From: Gammaproteobacteria bacterium
GTDB lineage: Bacteria > Pseudomonadota > Gammaproteobacteria > UBA6429 > Thiohalophilaceae
Reading direction: 5' to 3'
DNA length: 64,000 nt
Assembly (NCBI GenBank): GCA_029880855.1
Contig: JAOUNS010000004.1
Span: 240,723 to 304,722 of the forward strand
A model generated the notes under the pieces. It made no database searches and was not told the origin of the DNA. It saw only the letters and a program-made list of their open reading frames with translations. Below are positions 52,055-61,024 of this stretch, one piece after another. The position numbers and the translations under genes were made by a program. Position 1 is the stretch's first letter. The number at the start of each line of letters is the position of its first letter.

Positions 52055-52079
52055 ATGTGGCAATGCAAGACCTGACCCC
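52055..52079 (+). repeat. right inverted repeat of the Y1 transposase element
   Basis: ATGTGGCAATGCAAGACCTG plus ACCCC. Nine bases further on the soeC 3' duplicate begins. Confidence 0.8.
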
Positions 52080-52087
52080 ATCATCAC

Positions 52088-52300
52088 TTGAGCCTCGCCT
52101 TCATGAAAAACATGAAATGGATCTTCATGGCTCTGGTCGGCCCCATCCCGTTCATCCTGCTCTGGATCGGCATGAACGACAAAAGCACCGCTATGCTGCT
52201 CACCGCCTTTGTCGTCATGTACATCGGCCTGCTCGCAGAACGCTGGTTCTTCTTCGCCCAGGCGAATCATCCGCAGAATTTGTATTACCAGACGGTTTAA
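52088..52300 (+). pseudogene. soeC: duplicate 3' end of soeC
   Basis: Seventy codons plus stop identical in protein to the C-terminus of the soeC gene at 47105-48082. The DNA copies differ at only a handful of positions (GCA/GCT, TTT GCA/TTC GCC, TTA/TTG, GTG TGA/GTT TAA), all silent. It has no ribosome site and is unlikely to be translated. The terminator right behind it (52325) may be the original soeC terminator. Confidence 0.9.
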
Positions 52301-52324
52301 TCAACGCCTGATGCCAGAAACAAG

Positions 52325-52348
52325 AAAAGCGCCGCAAGGCGCTTTTTT
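52325..52348 (+). terminator. terminator after soeC 3' duplicate
   Basis: AAAAGCGCC-GCAA-GGCGCTTTTTTA: 9-bp perfect stem with GCAA tetraloop and T tract. Confidence 0.8.
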
Positions 52349-52556
52349 ATTACCTGCATCATCTTATTATCGTCATTCCGACACAGGCCGGAATCCAGAC
52401 TTCTCGGTTAGTTGTTAAATTTCTATACCTTGTATCGCAATAGCGTCACTGTAATTTGATGTCGGTTCTCGGACTAACGGCCGAGGTACTTTTTTCTCGT
52501 CAAAAGTACACAAACCACATTCGCAAATATTTTTGTTAAAATTCCAGCCAAAAATA

Positions 52557-53570
52557 TTAATCTGTTACAAACCATTTTTCAAGGTGCTTTTTTTTATCAT
52601 TATCCATAACATGTTTGATTATCAGAGAAGCATACAATTTTCTTTCATTTTGATCCGGAAAAACTCTGGATGCCGGGAAATACGGTTTCGCTACAGGCCC
52701 AAACACAACAGAATAAAAATATGCTTGCGTAATACTTTCCTGAAGCACTTTCACCAAATCTTCCGGTTCACTCATTATATTGGCCATAGCTCGCACTAAT
52801 TGCAACCTGACATCTATTTGAATATCGTCTGATAACATTAATCCATCAACAAAATGAGACATAACAATATGCCTGAACATGGCAGCTGTATCAGGATTAC
52901 TCAATAGTCTTATAAAAAATTCATAGTTTGAGTGCCCGATTGCCGTATATTGCTCGATTAAAAACCGGGCCATCAAAGGTCCAATCTGATTCCTGATATT
53001 GAATATGTCTTTCTGTAGTTTATCTGACATGAGGATATTTGGGTAATCGGTCAGTTTGGTTAGTGAATAAAGTTTTTTAATATCTTCTATCGCATGTGGG
53101 TAAGCATGATCAGGTTCCTGGATCATCAATTCACAGCCCTGTGCAATAGTAGTGTCTAATGGTTCTCTGGAGTCTTGCTGTTTACAAAATAAAAGGATCT
53201 GTTTGTTTCCGTCAAAGTCATAGTTTGACCATGGGCCATAGTTGCCGGAAAACCTGCCGTTTTTCGGCCGAAATTGAATCACATATATCTCGAAGGATTG
53301 ATTTTGTTCCCGCAACTTTGGCCCCTTAAATTGTTTTACAAGTTTTAACGACATATATACTTTACGTTGTTCATTCAATTCATTACCATGATCATCTTCC
53401 CATTTCATGGGTGATGCTTGCTTTACTTCCACTAGCAATATCACAGCATAGCCACTTATTTCTGACGTGATTATATTGTTATTCAAAGCCTTTACCTCCT
53501 TAGTCAAGGCCATAGAAAATCCGAAGAGCACCAGCAGTATATATATACTATCGATACTAACATTTTTCAT
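52557..53570 (-). CDS. hypothetical exported protein, last gene of the T6SS cargo module
   Basis: 337 residues. N-terminal signal-like helix (IYILLVLFGFSMALTKEVKA), then a beta-rich domain (30-150, SGYAVILLVEVKQASP, FRPKNGRFSGNYGPW) and an all-helical C-terminal half (160-337). It starts 2 bases after the stop of the 531-residue gene, so it belongs to the same operon. A periplasmic location and terminal position fit an immunity protein for a periplasm-acting cargo, but this is inference. No family recognised. Confidence 0.55.
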   Translation of the reverse strand: MKNVSIDSIYILLVLFGFSMALTKEVKALNNNIITSEISGYAVILLVEVKQASPMKWEDDHGNELNEQRKVYMSLKLVKQFKGPKLREQNQSFEIYVIQFRPKNGRFSGNYGPWSNYDFDGNKQILLFCKQQDSREPLDTTIAQGCELMIQEPDHAYPHAIEDIKKLYSLTKLTDYPNILMSDKLQKDIFNIRNQIGPLMARFLIEQYTAIGHSNYEFFIRLLSNPDTAAMFRHIVMSHFVDGLMLSDDIQIDVRLQLVRAMANIMSEPEDLVKVLQESITQAYFYSVVFGPVAKPYFPASRVFPDQNERKLYASLIIKHVMDNDKKKHLEKWFVTD

Positions 53571-53572
53571 AC

Positions 53573-55168
53573 CTATACTCTTCCATCATTTGCCAGCAAA
53601 CTCAGACCTGTTGGTGGACGAACTTCACAGGCGGCATTATGATTCTCCTGCAAAGGATTGTGGGTGGATTGACCAGAGATAGTAACGCTCATGGGTGTTG
53701 CTACACTGACGATGTTTGCATGATTTATAGTCCACTCACCCTGCATTCTCCAATTATATGATCGTAGAACTGCATATACACGGTTTGCCGGGTCCGCATT
53801 AGCCGTCGAAACACCTGATTTATTGGTCCAGAAACTAAGGTATGCAGAAAAAAACAATTCAAAATGGTATCTGTTGAGCCTTGTTGCATGAGCCGGGTGA
53901 ATTAGGGGAGCAGAGTCGCCGGGACTATCAATTGCTTCAACTATCCAGCGCTGACCCTGTGGCCTGTTGGTCCTGGACCTGATACGGCTCGAAGTTAACG
54001 TTGCTGTATCCCCGCCAGTACCTGCACTTGGACGTCCACTATCGAGCAACGGAGGGGCAACAAGAACGGGGGCGGGATTTGCCGGTAAAAATGTATGACC
54101 GGCTCCGGTTGCAACTCCACCATTACTGGCAAATATGCTGAACCTGCTGTGTCCACCATTATAATTCCCTATAATATTCTCATTCTGCGATTCATTGTTG
54201 ATCCAGCCGGCAAAAACCCTGTCCAGTAATCTTCGGCCATCGGCACCACCACTAACAACATCTACTGTTGCGTTCATGTGTATTGCTTCTGTCGCTGGTG
54301 CACCAATATTAAAAGAGCCTGTCCTGACACCAAAAGAACCGCCGCCAACGCCCCCAACAACATGACCAACATGCGTCACACTGTTATCCGCAACCAATGT
54401 TGGCCGAACCATGACGATCGGCATTAAAAGAAACGGTGCTCCATCCCTGAATTTATTTATACCAGAACAATCACCAAATGCCCTGATAGAAAAAGATCCT
54501 GTTTCATCGGTTTTGAGCCTGGCTTTTTTATTGTTGGCAGGATCTCTTGTTATACGCGGCTTTCCTGTTCCAAGGCTTGCATGATCATCTGAAGCACGTA
54601 CAGCATCCCAGGAAATTGCTACCGCAGCCGGGTCAACATCAACTTCCAGCTCCACTTCCTGGAGATCTGCGCGAATCAAAACCAGAGTTTTGTTTGCCGC
54701 CCATGTTTCAGTGGTTTCAGTGCTTACGAACTGGTGGTCGCCAGGTGCAGGTGTACCTGCCCTTGCAGTACGAGCTGGCGTGGCTTTTACAGTTGCGGTT
54801 ATTTTCTTGACATCTACAACAGTTAATCGAATTGTAAAAGTTGCCGTATTCCCATTATGCTTATATTCAATAGAAAGCTCGCTATCGTTCAGGTTAGAGC
54901 TCGTAGTATTACCTTTAACTTCAACAATCTGACTGCTATTTGAACCGTTAATTGAAACATTTCCGGTAACTGTCCACTTAAATGTTCCTCCAGAAGGAAT
55001 TCCTTCCGCCTTGAACTTTGATATTTTGCCTTTCTGGACCAGAGTACAGGGGGCACCGGTACCTGTGCCACTTTTAATAACGACACTTACACAAGACGTA
55101 CAAGTACCCGATGCAGGTGCTCCACCATGACCTGCAGTAGGCGGAGTAGAGTTACAGTTTTTTGTCAT
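53573..55168 (-). CDS. unknown cargo-like protein with Ig-like domain, 531 aa
   Basis: No signal peptide. Residues 1-45 are Cys/Gly/Ser-rich (CTSCVSVVIKSGTG). Residues 45-120 form a bacterial Ig-like beta sandwich (GGTFKWTVTGNVSINGS ... IEYKHNGNTATFTIRLTVVDV). The middle (130-250) has another beta domain, and 260-531 is a large, Gly/Asn-rich region (GHVVGGVGGGSFGVRTGSFNIGAP, FAGWINNESQNENI) of unknown fold. Between a DUF4123/PAAR-like set and an exported protein, it is the best candidate for the secreted cargo. Coupled by ATGA to the upstream gene. No catalytic motif identified. Confidence 0.55.
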   Translation of the reverse strand: MTKNCNSTPPTAGHGGAPASGTCTSCVSVVIKSGTGTGAPCTLVQKGKISKFKAEGIPSGGTFKWTVTGNVSINGSNSSQIVEVKGNTTSSNLNDSELSIEYKHNGNTATFTIRLTVVDVKKITATVKATPARTARAGTPAPGDHQFVSTETTETWAANKTLVLIRADLQEVELEVDVDPAAVAISWDAVRASDDHASLGTGKPRITRDPANNKKARLKTDETGSFSIRAFGDCSGINKFRDGAPFLLMPIVMVRPTLVADNSVTHVGHVVGGVGGGSFGVRTGSFNIGAPATEAIHMNATVDVVSGGADGRRLLDRVFAGWINNESQNENIIGNYNGGHSRFSIFASNGGVATGAGHTFLPANPAPVLVAPPLLDSGRPSAGTGGDTATLTSSRIRSRTNRPQGQRWIVEAIDSPGDSAPLIHPAHATRLNRYHFELFFSAYLSFWTNKSGVSTANADPANRVYAVLRSYNWRMQGEWTINHANIVSVATPMSVTISGQSTHNPLQENHNAACEVRPPTGLSLLANDGRV

Positions 55169-55935
55169 AATCTCGCCTCATTGCGGGGTGCCGAAAGTAC
55201 ATGATCGAGCCAGGTAAGAGCTTTTTTCTCCAATCGTGCAGCCCTGGAAACTGAATCCTGAATTCGTTTATCAATCAATGTATTTCGAATCCATGGATAG
55301 AGGGGATCATTTGTACATCCATGACCAAAAGCAAACATTAAGATAATCAAAAGGGTATCCCCCCTTATTTCCGGAAATTCATATTTTTTCGCCAATTTAC
55401 GTCCATTATCAATCAGTTTATTTAATCCATCATCCCCTACATATTCGGTTTTTTTTGGAAAAGCCATGACCAATTCCTGTTTAATTTCATTATGAAATCT
55501 CTCGGATGACAAGTTCATTGGCTTCCTGGAAAATGATGCCACTGATTCCAATGCGCTGAATACATTTTCAGCATTTGGTCCTGCTATATCCGCCAAATAG
55601 GTTGTTATTTCATTATGTAATTTTTCCGCCCTTACCATCTGATCATTATCTTCGTTTAGTATCAGATTAAAGATCGGGTATTGTGGATCAGTATCGAAAT
55701 CACTGCCAAACAAATACGTCATTTCTATATAAAGACGGATTGGGCCACGATTTGTAAAACCATATTCAGACGCTCTTGACATGGCATGCTTTATTGCGAT
55801 GCGAAGTTTTTCCTCTCCCAACACCTCACACAGCTTTGGCGTGAAATTTCGGCTATGCTCTACCATCTCGTTTTCAAAATTGTGCAAAGCTGCAATCTCG
55901 AAAGCCTGAATCTGTTCCTTACGTATCCTGAGCAT
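55165..55935 (-). CDS. unknown T6SS-module protein with internal duplication, 256 aa
   Basis: Helical, cytoplasmic. Two halves repeat the same design: YGFTNRGPIRLYIEMTYLFG...DTDPQYPIFNLIL (about 58-95) and YEFPEIRGDTLLIILMFAFG...TNDPLYPWIRNTLI (about 182-222). Proteins of this type lie beside DUF4123 genes in type VI effector loci; loading or adaptor function is plausible. It is followed with overlap by the cargo candidate. Confidence 0.55.
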   Translation of the reverse strand: MLRIRKEQIQAFEIAALHNFENEMVEHSRNFTPKLCEVLGEEKLRIAIKHAMSRASEYGFTNRGPIRLYIEMTYLFGSDFDTDPQYPIFNLILNEDNDQMVRAEKLHNEITTYLADIAGPNAENVFSALESVASFSRKPMNLSSERFHNEIKQELVMAFPKKTEYVGDDGLNKLIDNGRKLAKKYEFPEIRGDTLLIILMFAFGHGCTNDPLYPWIRNTLIDKRIQDSVSRAARLEKKALTWLDHVLSAPRNEARL

Positions 55936-55970
55936 TATTACACTCCAAAATTAGTAATATCCTGTTACTC

Positions 55971-56522
55971 TTATCCCTGAAATTGATGTGTTGTTATATT
56001 GCAGCCAGTATTGGTATTACTGAATTGCAGTAACTCGGTTGCTGTTTCCCCTTCCATCATGATCCTGCTGACCGGCCCAAACACCGCCTGTAACTCTTCC
56101 GGTGTACAGGTTGCCAGGTAGACTCTCATGACACGCGGGTCGTAGTATCGAAACAGCAGACGTTGACCGTCAGGGGATTCCACCATGGTCAATTTGCGGC
56201 AGTTTTGTTTTACGGCGAATAATGGTTTGGCGGGTTCAGTAATAAGAAATATCCCCCAGCTTTTGCCCCATGCTGCTTCGATAAGTCGTTTGGTAAATAC
56301 TGCCTCCGGGGCAAGTTCAATAATATGCGGTGCCGCTGCACGCAGCTTGTCGGTCAGGGGTTCGTAATAGAGACAGTCATGGGGCAGTTTGCTCTTGCGC
56401 ACCATGGGTTCGATTTTTTCGTCACGGGCGCCATCAAGCACCGCAAAAACACGGCGCGAGTTTACCGGTTGTCCTGCCGGCCACAGCTGTTGATGGATCT
56501 GTTCTGTTCTTGAGAGGTCCAT
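55971..56522 (-). CDS. DUF4123 type VI secretion adaptor (Tap/TEC-like)
   Basis: 183 residues. RVFAVLDGARDEKI near the N-terminus and LLFRYYDPRVMRVYLATCTPEEL (about 120-143) are the hallmarks of DUF4123. Such proteins hold an effector for loading onto the VgrG/PAAR spike and are normally encoded next to their effector. Here the next genes downstream are the 256- and 531-residue unknowns. Confidence 0.8.
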   Translation of the reverse strand: MDLSRTEQIHQQLWPAGQPVNSRRVFAVLDGARDEKIEPMVRKSKLPHDCLYYEPLTDKLRAAAPHIIELAPEAVFTKRLIEAAWGKSWGIFLITEPAKPLFAVKQNCRKLTMVESPDGQRLLFRYYDPRVMRVYLATCTPEELQAVFGPVSRIMMEGETATELLQFSNTNTGCNITTHQFQG

Positions 56523-56557
56523 TTGGGCTTTTTCAATCCTTTATTACATTCCCTTTA

Positions 56558-57061
56558 TCAAACCGCGCTGCCCACAAAGGGAGTCCCGTTTTGCGCGGCG
56601 CACTCCATGCATTCGGCCTGCTGGTCCTGGGCCGGTGATTCGATGACCACCAAAGGCGGTTGTACCTCCGGCATGGGTGGCGTATTGGCGGCCGAGCCCT
56701 TGTTTTGCACCATCATATCCGCCAAACGAGGTACATTTTTGCCTTCCACCTTTACATCAAAGGAGTAGTTGATGTATTCAGCCTTGCCCTTGGTTTTGCC
56801 GGACACCACACCACCGGCAGAACCCGGTTCATCGCCGGTACTGGTGGAGAAATTGGAATCCTTGAGCATAATCGGATTACCATCCATCTTGACGTTTTTA
56901 CTGCCCTTGGCAGTATCGGTGGATTGGGCAATATTCGGATAGGGTACAGGTACCGGTCCACCCGGTGTGGGAGTCTTGCAAACATCAGGAAAGGCCGTGG
57001 CGATGCCATTGCTGCCCTTGTGAACCACCGTACGCTTGTTAACGTTGATTGTTGCGCTCAT
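56558..57061 (-). CDS. PAAR-like (DUF4150) spike-tip protein
   Basis: 167 residues from ATG 57061 with AGGAG upstream. KRTVVHKGSNGIATAFPDVCKTPTPGG and PVPYPNIAQSTDTAKGSKNV, then NFSTSTGDEPGSAGGVVSGKTKGKAEY, are the DUF4150 pattern. These proteins cap the type VI spike like PAAR and are often tied to a toxin; here the C-terminus is short (about 40 residues with CMECAAQNG), so no toxin is fused. Confidence 0.85.
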   Translation of the reverse strand: MSATINVNKRTVVHKGSNGIATAFPDVCKTPTPGGPVPVPYPNIAQSTDTAKGSKNVKMDGNPIMLKDSNFSTSTGDEPGSAGGVVSGKTKGKAEYINYSFDVKVEGKNVPRLADMMVQNKGSAANTPPMPEVQPPLVVIESPAQDQQAECMECAAQNGTPFVGSAV

Positions 57062-57075
57062 TTGTCACTCTCCTC

Positions 57076-58155
57076 TTATCCATGACCGCTATGCAGGGTC
57101 AGGGCCATTCGTTGGCCGCCGTCCGATGCGGTCCATAACAGTGCCGCATTGCCCTGGTTGTATCCTTTTTCAAAGGCCTTGCTGGCACAGGCCAATAACA
57201 ATCCACCACTGGCGGCGCCAATATCACCGCAATTCTCGGCAGGATGGATGAGTTGTTTGATATCTGCAAAGGAGTCGCCCAACCGTGACAACATCAAACC
57301 CCATTCAAAGGCGCTGTAGCTCTCGCCATTCAAATCACAATACACAGCATCGAAGCTGCGATTTTCTGTCTGCATTTCCAAAATAGTGCTGATGGCCGTC
57401 GCCAATCCCTCACCGCTGCTCTCTGTATTGGAGTTGATCGTCTCCGGCTCTGTACCACTGCCAATAGCACCGATACAACTCAATACCGGTATTCCGCGTT
57501 GACGGGCATGATCAACCGTCTCGAGTAACAGCATGGCCGCCGCCTCGCCGGGAATAAACCCATCCACATTGCGATCACTTTTAATACGCCAGGCCTCATC
57601 CATTAATCCAAGCCTTTGATCGACCAGCCAGCTATCCACTCCGCCGACGATGCAGTAATCCAGTTCACCGCCTGTTAACAGCTTGCCGGCCTCGGCGATA
57701 AGTGAAAAGACACCGGCGCGACCGGTCTGATCGATTTTTGATGCCCTAAATCCGGGCAAACCCATGCGTTGACACAGCTCAGAAATAAAATCTGCCTCCA
57801 GATGCCATTCACGCACGACATCATCCAGTTGCGGCAAGGCGAGGAACAAGCCGCCCCTGTTGGTATCAAGTTGGTTAAAGCGACCATTGTTAAACAAATC
57901 GGACAGTGCCGGAATGCATAATTGATAAAGGCGCTCTGGGCCGTCGAGATAAGGCTCAAGAGTTGGCACAAAAGAAGCGAACAGTGGCAAGGGCTCATCT
58001 TGCTCAGTTTCCATCGGTAGACATTCATAGTGTTCGTGTCGAGTTATATGCATAAGTCCGGCCCGAATACAGGCGCAGGTCATCTCTGCATTGGCGCCGA
58101 CCGGTGAGATAACACCCAGCGCGGTAATGGCGATCTCTTCAGTCGAGCCGGACAT
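57076..58155 (-). CDS. ketosynthase-like protein of the DUF2169/DUF4150 module, likely inactive
   Basis: 359 residues from ATG 58155, two bases after the DUF2169 stop. Thiolase/ketosynthase fold with ITALGVISPVGANAEMTCACIR, DYCIVGGVDSWL, CDLNGESYSAFEWGLM and CGDIGAASGGLLLA. The stretch that should contain the nucleophilic Cys reads GRAGVFSLIAEAGKLL, without Cys. Ketosynthase homologues are regular members of type VI effector modules; a binding or chaperone role is more likely than catalysis. Confidence 0.75.
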   Translation of the reverse strand: MSGSTEEIAITALGVISPVGANAEMTCACIRAGLMHITRHEHYECLPMETEQDEPLPLFASFVPTLEPYLDGPERLYQLCIPALSDLFNNGRFNQLDTNRGGLFLALPQLDDVVREWHLEADFISELCQRMGLPGFRASKIDQTGRAGVFSLIAEAGKLLTGGELDYCIVGGVDSWLVDQRLGLMDEAWRIKSDRNVDGFIPGEAAAMLLLETVDHARQRGIPVLSCIGAIGSGTEPETINSNTESSGEGLATAISTILEMQTENRSFDAVYCDLNGESYSAFEWGLMLSRLGDSFADIKQLIHPAENCGDIGAASGGLLLACASKAFEKGYNQGNAALLWTASDGGQRMALTLHSGHG

Positions 58156-58157
58156 AG

Positions 58158-59171
58158 TCAAACTTTCCCTTTCACTGTAATGCTGTCTATATACAAGAAT
58201 TGTCTGGAGCAAGGTACCGTAGCACGCCAGGTCAAGAGCACGCGTTGCTCATCCGGCTCAATAACGAGGGTATCCAGTGTTGGTCTATATGATTGGGTGC
58301 GACCTTTTATGGAAACCAGTACAGCAAGGCGTATCGCCGGAAGCTGAAATGTCAATTCTCCCGATTCGGTAAGATTTGTCAGGTGAAAGGATTCGTCGGC
58401 CGGTAATGCAGTCTGGGCAATAAAGTCGGGATGAGCACTGTTAAAATAACGATCATCAAAATCCAGTGGTAACAACGGCAGGCGTTTTTTTTGCCATTGT
58501 TCATCATAGGTTCCGGCCAGTCCGAGCCGAGGTTGCCAGTTGCGTGCAATCGAACCAAAGCCTACAGGGACTGGCCTCTGCTCCCAATCCTGGATAAGGG
58601 CTGCCGGATCTTCGATATTGGGTAGAGGCAATCCTTCAGAGGGTTTGCACTTTGGACCAATAAAACCTTTGCCTACCGGATTGGTGGCGAGGAAGGTTGG
58701 CCCACCCTGCTCCTCTCTGGACTCGTCGACCCCGCCGTAGGCATATTCATAGCGCAGGGGCATTTTGGTAAACCGCACCGGCGGACTTGCCTGCCAACCA
58801 ATCAGTGACTTTTCCCAGAAACGGTCACCGAATACGCGTCGCGACTTAGACCGATTACCGAATTGCAGGCTCACATCTACCGATGACGCAGGCCGGTTGT
58901 GTGGGGTATAGGCATGGCCGTTGAGAATAATATCTGTTGCCTGCTTCTTCCGTGAGGTGTCGGCTTCGTATTTAATGCTGGATTTGCCGGGTTCACCATG
59001 ATATTCATCGGCAAGCAAGACTGGTTGTTGTGCATCAGACAACCGCAGAAGAGAGCGGTGCCGGATATCAAATTCCCCCTTAATTATCACTACCGCATAG
59101 CTGCAGCCTGATTGGTCGAGGGCCGGGACCATTCCGGTTGTCAAAGGGGTATGGTTCCGCAGATCCAGCAT
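58158..59171 (-). CDS. DUF2169 protein of a type VI effector module
   Basis: 337 residues; of two adjacent ATGs the inner one (59171) has better spacing to GGAGG. Family landmarks: YAVVIIKGEFDI near the N-terminus, DIILNGHAYTPHNRPASSVDVSLQFG, RVFGDRFW, FTKMPLRYEYAYGG and FLATNPVGKGF. DUF2169 proteins occur with PAAR-like and pentapeptide or effector genes and are thought to help assemble the loaded spike. First gene of the operon that runs down to 52557. Confidence 0.82.
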   Translation of the reverse strand: MLDLRNHTPLTTGMVPALDQSGCSYAVVIIKGEFDIRHRSLLRLSDAQQPVLLADEYHGEPGKSSIKYEADTSRKKQATDIILNGHAYTPHNRPASSVDVSLQFGNRSKSRRVFGDRFWEKSLIGWQASPPVRFTKMPLRYEYAYGGVDESREEQGGPTFLATNPVGKGFIGPKCKPSEGLPLPNIEDPAALIQDWEQRPVPVGFGSIARNWQPRLGLAGTYDEQWQKKRLPLLPLDFDDRYFNSAHPDFIAQTALPADESFHLTNLTESGELTFQLPAIRLAVLVSIKGRTQSYRPTLDTLVIEPDEQRVLLTWRATVPCSRQFLYIDSITVKGKV

Positions 59172-59502
59172 CATTCACCTCCCTGATGAAAAGTATCGAA
59201 AAAAATACATCCACTGTATTCATTGCTATTTGTATTGTTTGGATCAAGCGTCTACACGTTTGCTATTAATACAAGGGTATATTCCTCATGTCAACCTGAT
59301 AAAATCGGTAATATAATCACTGGGCACAGTGCGCCTATTCAAGAATTCCAATTCCCAGTTCAATTCCGGCTTCATTACCAGGGATGTATTTATGGTTTTC
59401 TCTCTTTGTCTGTGAGACAGGACTCAAGCATAGCAGCAGCATGGAGCACGACACGTTGCAGAGGGCATGATTTCATAAAAGGGGTCGAAGTCGTCACTGA
59501 AT
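59172..59502. other. spacer upstream of DUF2169 operon
   Basis: Contains the operon promoter (not resolved) and a GGGGTCGAAGTCGTCAC hairpin fragment at 59478. No gene seen. Confidence 0.4.
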
Positions 59503-59575
59503 TAAAGGGGACGGAGGGATTAAATAATGTACAGTTCTGCCGACTGGTTAAGAAATAATCCCTCCGTCCCCTTTA
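59503..59575. repeat. GGGGACGGAGGG palindromic repeat, copy C
   Basis: Arms AAAGGGGACGGAGGGATTAAATAA and TAATCCCTCCGTCCCCTTTA. It coincides with the broken 5' end of the OLD-like gene, whose apparent ATG (59527) lies inside the repeat. Confidence 0.75.
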
Positions 59576-60816
59576 ATTGTGTAATTGCGACTGAATATAA
59601 GAGATTTTACGTCAGGGATTTTTTTCCGGCTTCTGTTGCAGACCCAAATCCGTTCAATCAAAACTCATCTATTAAGTTTATCTACGAAACAGACGACCCT
59701 ATAGCTCCTCAAGAACTCACAGTGAAACGAGCTAACTCAGAATGGTCAGGCTACAAGCGCCAACCAGAAAGAAAATGCTTCTACGTTGGGTTTACAATTT
59801 ATATACCAAAGGTAGAAAGAAAGGATGCAAGTATATATAGGGGTAATTCAATGGTATTAACCAACCAACGGCCGATACCTGATGATATAAAAGTTTTGGT
59901 CGGTCGTATTCTAGGGCAACAATATGATGACCTACATTTCCAAGGTGTTCAACATGGTAGAAAATCTGGTGAGCTTGGGATTGCCGAACGATTTGGGCAC
60001 CAATATTCAGAAAATAATATGGGTTTTGGTGAAGGACGAACTCTCTATTTAGTTGACCTATTAGAAAATTCCCCTGAACAAAGCTTGTTTGTTATTGAAG
60101 AACCAGAAACATCACTACATGAACATGCACAGCATGAATTGGCAAAATACCTTCTCGATGTTACATTTCGACGCCATCATCAAATAATATTATCAACTCA
60201 TTCTGATAGAATTTTACATGCTTTGCCAAGTGAATCGCGCCTATTGCTACATAGAGATATCCATGGTGTCGCTGTATATAAAGGTCTTTCATCAACCCGT
60301 GCGCGTGCATTGCTCTCTCTCGGACACCAGCGAGATTTAGTTGTTTTTGTAGAAGATGACTTTGCAAAATTATTGATCACTGAAATGATAAGAAATATAG
60401 ACAATGGTTTGTTACGCGCAATAAATATAGAGGAAGTTGGTGATACTAAAGCAGTAAGAAACGCAGTGCTTCTAATGACAAGAATTGGAAAAAATAGCAT
60501 TGCAATCCGTGACGCAGATATTGGACCGGATGAAGCTAATGGAATATTTTCTTTCCCAGGCACAATGCCCCCAGAAAAAGAAGTATACCAATACAATGCA
60601 GTCAAAGAATATTTAAATACTGAATTTAATATTAATATTGATAATGAAATAGCGCAAAGGTCGATACAAAATCACCATAAACTAACAGCGGAATTATCGG
60701 AAGCAGCCAATACACTTCCAGATTATTTTAGAACTATTGCAATTAAAAAATATATCGAAGAAATTGGTATAGAACAATATCAAGGACTTGTGCAGTCTAT
60801 TCAGCAACGAGCATAA
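59527..60816 (+). pseudogene. OLD-like ATPase/TOPRIM nuclease, 5'-truncated
   Basis: The 429-codon frame holds the C-terminal half of an ABC-type ATPase: signature-like MGFGEGR, Walker B SLFVIEEPETSLHEHAQ (about 190-206), H-loop ILSTHSD, then a TOPRIM-like part (VVFVEDDFAKLLITEMI, IRDADIG). This is the order of OLD-family nucleases. The Walker A P-loop, which should come about 100 residues before, is absent: the sequence is replaced upstream by a palindromic repeat and the frame only appears to start in it. Without Walker A it cannot bind ATP normally, so I call it a remnant of a defence-type gene. Confidence 0.65.
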
Positions 60817-61024
60817 ATGAGCTAGCGGAAACTGGGGAAAAATTGGTAATAGGGGACAGACTGAGCTTCTCCCAATAAAACGGACGGTTTAATTCAGAAT
60901 AAAACCGGGACAGTACACGTTTTCCGATACAAAAAATAAAAACCGCAGCCAGAAAACAGTTTTCTCTAATATTAGAAGATACTTGTATCTAACCCCGGTT
61001 TTTAAAAAGCACCGCATCAAAAAC

